Program-made: the position numbers and the translations under genes
From: Rhodoplanes sp046000175
GTDB taxonomy: Bacteria; Pseudomonadota; Alphaproteobacteria; Rhizobiales; Xanthobacteraceae
Reading direction: 5' to 3'
NCBI RefSeq assembly: GCF_046000175.1
Contig: NZ_JBEOMB010000059.1
Location: 66,600-130,599 of the forward strand
DNA: 64,000 nucleotides
Notes under the pieces: model-generated
Told to the model about the DNA's origin: nothing
Database searches by the model: none
What the model saw: the letters and a program-made list of their open reading frames with translations, nothing else
Shown here: piece after piece, positions 60,604 to 64,000 of the stretch
Layout: every line of letters begins with the position of its first letter
How positions within the stretch are numbered: the stretch's first letter is position 1

Positions 60604-62385
60604 TCATGCTCGTCCGACCTCATGGTGAGGAGCGCTCCGTAGGAGCGCGTCTCGAACCATGTGGCCACTGCAAGCCGGCGTCGGTCGACTTGCCCACCAT
60701 GGTTGCCGAGATCGAGCGAGCTCGAGTTCGGTCGGGGCCGTCCCCGTCCTTCGAGACGCGGCCTGCGGCCGCTCCTCAGGACGAGGACGGAAAGCGCTCC
60801 GCGGCCCGGTCTGCGGCGGCACGATCAGGATGCGATAGGGGGCCGGCCGGTTGGTGTCGCCGAGGAAGGTGCGGGTCACGGCGAGGTCCACGCTGCGGGC
60901 GTCGGGCTCGGTCCGGGCGCGCGCCGCCAAGCCTTCGAGGCAGAAGCGGTCGTCGGCGCGGCACACCACGACATAGCCGTCGCGCAGGAGCCGATCGGGC
61001 GCGATCCACGGGGTCGGTGCGAGGGTGAAACCCGGCACCGAATCCGGATGGTCCGGGTGATAGAAGGCGATCGCGGCGCCGAGATCGGCGTCGCCGATGA
61101 CGATCGGCAGCCGCGTCCCGGTGGCGGCGACCCATTCGCGGCCGACCGCCTCGGCGAGCGGCGCGTAATAGGCGCGGCCTTCCTTGTTGCCCTCCCAGTG
61201 GCGGAGCACGGCGAGCACCGGCGCGACGGCGAGCACGGTCAGCGTCACGATGGCGACGCCGGCCGCCACAGCCGTGGCGGCGGGGCGCGAGACGACGACG
61301 TCACGCGGCGCGAGCAGCACGACGGGCAGCAGGAACCACGCCTGCATGGTCCACAGCGAGGTCAGCTCGACGCCGACGAAGGGTGCCGTCACGGCCGGAA
61401 TCAGCAGCGGCAGGGCGAGCAGATGCACCAGCATGCGCCGGTCGGGATCGGCCGGCCACAGCGTCTCGGCGACCACGGCGCGGCTCGGTCGCGCGATCAG
61501 CGCCCACACGACGATCGGCAGCGCCACATAGGCGAGCGATCCGATCAGATACAGGAGCGCCTTCCAGAGAATCGCGCCCTGCGTCGCGCCGCCGTGCACC
61601 GCGTAGGCGTAGCCGAACGGCTGGAAGCCGGTCGTCACGAGCCACCACAGATGCGGCGCCAGCACGGCGAAGCCGGCCAGCATCGAAACCCAGGGCGACG
61701 GCGATCTCAGATAGGTCCAGCGCGCCGGATGCAGCAGCGCGGCGAGTGGCAGGCTCGCGACCAGATAGATCGAGTAGTACTTGCCGAGCATCGCGAAGGC
61801 GCAGGCGGCGCCCGCCGCGGCCGACCACAGGAGCGTCCGCGTCTCGAAGGCGCGCAGGAAGCACCACACGGCGAGCGGCCAGGCGAGCAGCAGCGTCTGG
61901 TTGGAGGCGAAGCGCTGGCCGTGGAACTGGTAGAACGGCGTCAGCAGCAGAAGGAGCAGCACCAGCACGCGCTTGTCGCCGGAGACCCAGCGTGCCGCGA
62001 TGCGATCGACCACCAGGAGGGCGAGCGCCGCGTTCACCATCGCGAGCAGATGGAAGGCCCAGTCGGCGATCGGGAACACCGCGAACCACGCCGCCGCCAT
62101 CAGGCCGCCGAGCGGCGGATGCTTGTAGTAGCCGGGGCTCGGATGCCGGCTCCAGGCATAGACCTCGACGAGATCCGGATGCAGGTCGAGCGAGGCGTAG
62201 GAGATCACCTGGAAGCTCGTCCAGGCGGCGACGAACACGGCGAGCAGCACCGCGGTCGCGACGCCGCTGTCGGCGGTGTCGAGCCAGGCGCCGATGGCAC
62301 GGCGCGGCAGCGACGGACGGGCGGCGCCCGGGGGCGTCGCGCCCGCGATCGAGTCGCCCGTGGTCGGGTGGGTGGACGGGGTCAT
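60604..62385 (-). CDS. GT39-type membrane glycosyltransferase with repeat-derived tail
   Basis: 593 residues from ATG 62385. Twelve or so membrane segments begin at residue 40. The loop after the first helix holds the family motif LDLHPDLVEVYAW and YYKHPPLGGL, used to bind lipid-phosphate sugar donors in ArnT/PMT enzymes. A soluble C-terminal domain (IVIGDADLGAAIAFYHPDH) follows. The last 65-70 residues, after ILIVPPQTGP, are encoded by a palindromic repeat (60618-60790), so the original stop has been displaced. Acceptor and sugar unknown. Confidence 0.82.
   Translation of the reverse strand: MTPSTHPTTGDSIAGATPPGAARPSLPRRAIGAWLDTADSGVATAVLLAVFVAAWTSFQVISYASLDLHPDLVEVYAWSRHPSPGYYKHPPLGGLMAAAWFAVFPIADWAFHLLAMVNAALALLVVDRIAARWVSGDKRVLVLLLLLLTPFYQFHGQRFASNQTLLLAWPLAVWCFLRAFETRTLLWSAAAGAACAFAMLGKYYSIYLVASLPLAALLHPARWTYLRSPSPWVSMLAGFAVLAPHLWWLVTTGFQPFGYAYAVHGGATQGAILWKALLYLIGSLAYVALPIVVWALIARPSRAVVAETLWPADPDRRMLVHLLALPLLIPAVTAPFVGVELTSLWTMQAWFLLPVVLLAPRDVVVSRPAATAVAAGVAIVTLTVLAVAPVLAVLRHWEGNKEGRAYYAPLAEAVGREWVAATGTRLPIVIGDADLGAAIAFYHPDHPDSVPGFTLAPTPWIAPDRLLRDGYVVVCRADDRFCLEGLAARARTEPDARSVDLAVTRTFLGDTNRPAPYRILIVPPQTGPRSAFRPRPEERPQAASRRTGTAPTELELARSRQPWWASRPTPACSGHMVRDALLRSAPHHEVGRA
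60618..60790. repeat. Inverted repeat element overlapping the end of the GT39 gene
   Basis: Ends are CTCATGGTGAGGAGCGC near 60620 with GCGTCTCGAACCATG, and TCCTTCGAGACGCGG near 60750 with GCTCCTCAGGACGAGG. The layout (TCGAGACGC, GCTCCTCA, TGAGGAGC) is a repeat family frequent in rhizobial genomes, usually intergenic. Here it is translated as the tail of the upstream gene. Confidence 0.75.
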
Positions 62386-62511
62386 GAGCGGCCGGGTTCC
62401 GGCGCGGCGCAATCGCCGGCTGGCGCGCGTCGGCCGGAGCGTTTAGGGCCACAGACGAGGCGAAAGATCAAGCCGGCCGGCGGCCGCGGCCACCGCTCCG
62501 CCGCCGCCCGC

Positions 62512-63168
62512 TCAGGCGGCGTGCTCGCCGCGGCGGAGCGCGGCCGGCGGGTGAGCCGGGGCGGACGGTGCGCTCGCCGCGGCCTGGCTCGCCGCGGTCT
62601 GGCCCGACTCGGTCGCGGTCTGGGTCGCCGCCTGAGTCTCGGCCGCCCAAAGCTTCACGAGTGAGCCGGCCTTGCCGTGCACCGGGTCGCTCGCCGGCAG
62701 CGGCACCTTCGGGATGGCGGCCGTCGCCTTGGTGTGCTCGGCCTTGCTGCCGCGACAGAGATCGTAGGTGCCGGTGGGCGGATAGGCGCCGATCACCACG
62801 AGGTCGGCCGTGGCGGTGACGCGCTGGTGGCCGGTGCCGGCCGGCAGCACCACGACGTCGCCGACCTTGAGGTCGACCTCGGTGCCCTTGTCGCCGCCGA
62901 AGCGGACGCGGGCACGGCCGCGGGCGATCGCCATCACCTCGTGGGTGCGCGAGTGGTAATGCGTGTAGGGATAGATGCCGTTTCGCCAGACCCCGACCCA
63001 GCCGTTGCGCTGAAACGTCTTCTCGATCAGGTCCTCGGGATGCGCCGATCCCTTGAGGTCGATCGCGTCGTGGAACACGACGAGCGACAGCACGGGGTTG
63101 TTCGGCACCACTCCGTCGTCCTCGAGCGTGAAGGTCTCCGGGGGATGGCGGGGGCTTTTCGCGTGCAT
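62512..63168 (-). CDS. Cupin domain protein, paralogue 1
   Basis: 218 residues from ATG 63168, preceded by AGGACGGA. The cupin barrel has motif 1 as HYHSRTHEVMAIARGRARVRFGG, with metal ligands His-x-His and Glu/His, and motif 2 as LPAGTGHQRV. A conserved start VVPNNPVLSLVVFHDAIDL and a Thr/Ala/Gln-rich tail frame it. Cytoplasmic, as no leader is seen. Similar proteins appear as YjlB-like cupins. Same strand as a second copy 88 bases upstream. Function unknown. Confidence 0.85.
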   Translation of the reverse strand: MHAKSPRHPPETFTLEDDGVVPNNPVLSLVVFHDAIDLKGSAHPEDLIEKTFQRNGWVGVWRNGIYPYTHYHSRTHEVMAIARGRARVRFGGDKGTEVDLKVGDVVVLPAGTGHQRVTATADLVVIGAYPPTGTYDLCRGSKAEHTKATAAIPKVPLPASDPVHGKAGSLVKLWAAETQAATQTATESGQTAASQAAASAPSAPAHPPAALRRGEHAA

Positions 63169-63256
63169 TCGTCCGTCCTGGTACGACCGTCCTGGTTGGC
63201 CTACTTGGCCATAACGCACGAGCGGCGTTTTCCGGGGGCAGTCTGCTGTCCCGGGC

Positions 63257-64000
63257 TTAAAGCGCGCTTAAGCCGGATGGTCCAATTCGCGTGCGTCGCG
63301 TGCGATCGCCGATCGCCGGCCCCCAGGCGGCGGCGCGCCCGCTCTCCGCGGCCGGCCGGGGCGCGAGCGCGCCGCGCTCGGCGAGCTGACGGACGGCGGC
63401 CGTGCGCGGCAGCGGCGCGAGGTCGAGCTCGTTCTCGCTGCGCTCGCGCGAGCGGCGCAGCTCCGGCGGCAGGCGATAGAGCGGGATCCCGGGCTCGCCC
63501 GTCGCGGCGGCCGCGAGATCGGCCTCCCATCGCCCCAGCACCGGCGGGTGCTCGCGGTCGAGCGGGTCGGTCTTCGGCAGCGGCACGCCGCGGACGATGG
63601 CGCGGGCCGCGAGGCAGTCCATCATGTTGGGGCGCCACAGGTCGTACTGGCCGTTGGTCGGATAGGCGCCGATCATCATCAGGTCCGACGACCCCATCAC
63701 GCGCTGATGCGCCGTGCCGGCCGGCAGCACCAGCACGTCGCCGGCGACGAGGTCGACCTCGACGCCCGAGCGGCCGCCGAGCCGCACCCGGATCCGCCCG
63801 GCGGCGATCGCCATCGCCTCGTGCACGCCCGCGTGGTAGTGCGGGTAGGGGTACATCTCGTTGCGCCACAGGCCGACCCAGCCGTTGCGCTCGAACGTCG
63901 CCATGATGCGGTCGGCGTGGTGCGCCGAGCCGGTCAGGTCGATGCCCTGGCGGACCACCATGCAGGACAGGACGGGATTGTTGTGAGCGTCATCCTGGGA
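63257..64000 (-). CDS. Cupin domain protein, paralogue 2, N-terminus off window
   Basis: 247 codons up to the window edge. The frame continues before the in-frame ATG at 63961 with NNPVLSC, matching paralogue 1, so the true start is outside. Motif 1 HYHAGVHEAMAIAAGRIRVRL and motif 2 LPAGTAHQRVMG are intact. NGWVGLWRNEMYPYPHYH is shared with the neighbour (NGWVGVWRNGIYPYTHYH). The C-terminal 80 residues are a different Arg/Ala-rich tail (RLPPELRRSRERSEN). Tandem duplication of one ancestral gene is clear. Confidence 0.83.
   Translation of the reverse strand, partial: SQDDAHNNPVLSCMVVRQGIDLTGSAHHADRIMATFERNGWVGLWRNEMYPYPHYHAGVHEAMAIAAGRIRVRLGGRSGVEVDLVAGDVLVLPAGTAHQRVMGSSDLMMIGAYPTNGQYDLWRPNMMDCLAARAIVRGVPLPKTDPLDREHPPVLGRWEADLAAAATGEPGIPLYRLPPELRRSRERSENELDLAPLPRTAAVRQLAERGALAPRPAAESGRAAAWGPAIGDRTRRTRIGPSGLSAL

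Overview
The window reads as chromosome of a very GC-rich alphaproteobacterium, most likely order Hyphomicrobiales. The evidence is a CheZ of the alphaproteobacterial type, HisZ next to HisG, a CIRCE-controlled groESL pair, a bacterial Ku, several TRAP and tripartite tricarboxylate (TTT) uptake systems, and many short palindromic intergenic repeats of the kind common in rhizobia and their relatives. No rRNA, tRNA, CRISPR array, transposase or phage gene was recognised. The genus cannot be fixed from the sequence alone; the family is inference.

Layout. 1-12.6 kb: TRAP transporter (dctQ cut by the window edge, dctP), an SbmA/YddA-type ABC exporter, groES-groEL with CIRCE and terminator, a secreted peptidoglycan-binding protein, a lipoprotein, two GNAT-type or binding proteins, cheZ, and an L,D-transpeptidase. 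12.9-19.3 kb: a degenerate TIR domain fused to TPR repeats, a DUF2076 protein, and a glycolipid cluster (ChbG/HpnK-type deacetylase, GT2 transferase, GtrA flippase). 19.3-28.3 kb: a TacA-TacT type toxin-antitoxin pair, hisZ-hisG, enoyl-CoA hydratase, a protease-like protein that has lost catalytic residues, a MoeB-like enzyme, an SDR without the usual Tyr/Lys pair, and a PHB-depolymerase-family esterase.

28.3-31.9 kb is the most unusual locus. Five near-identical genes for 53-55-residue secreted peptides lie in two tandem clusters either side of a LysR-type regulator and a peroxiredoxin-like gene. Each cluster is preceded by the same promoter block, with an ATAGC-N5-GCTAT dyad of the LysR T-N11-A type at the same distance from the same candidate -10/-35. 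This looks like a duplicated, LysR-controlled exported micropeptide system of unknown function.

32.5-40.4 kb is a two-gene redox operon: a 1659-residue 2-oxoacid:ferredoxin oxidoreductase (NifJ-like) with an added C-terminal ferredoxin-like domain, overlapping by ATGA a 942-residue protein that fuses the two subunits of the Nfn-type flavin-based bifurcating transhydrogenase. Together they could pass electrons from a 2-oxoacid to NAD(P). A candidate FNR/FixK-type box lies upstream.

40.7-52.3 kb: a HbpS/GlcG-like protein, a Gfo/Idh/MocA oxidoreductase, a tctC-tctB-tctA-sulfurtransferase-alcohol dehydrogenase run, ku, an orphan Bug-type binding protein, and an overlapping acyltransferase pair (GNAT plus PlsC). 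52.6-64 kb: an SbcD/SbcC-like (YhaO/YhaN-like) DNA-repair pair, a Fic toxin with its antitoxin (toxin probably starting at CTG), an oligopeptidase B-like peptidase, a methyltransferase, a GT39 glycosyltransferase whose tail is read from a repeat element, and two paralogous cupin proteins, the last cut by the window end.
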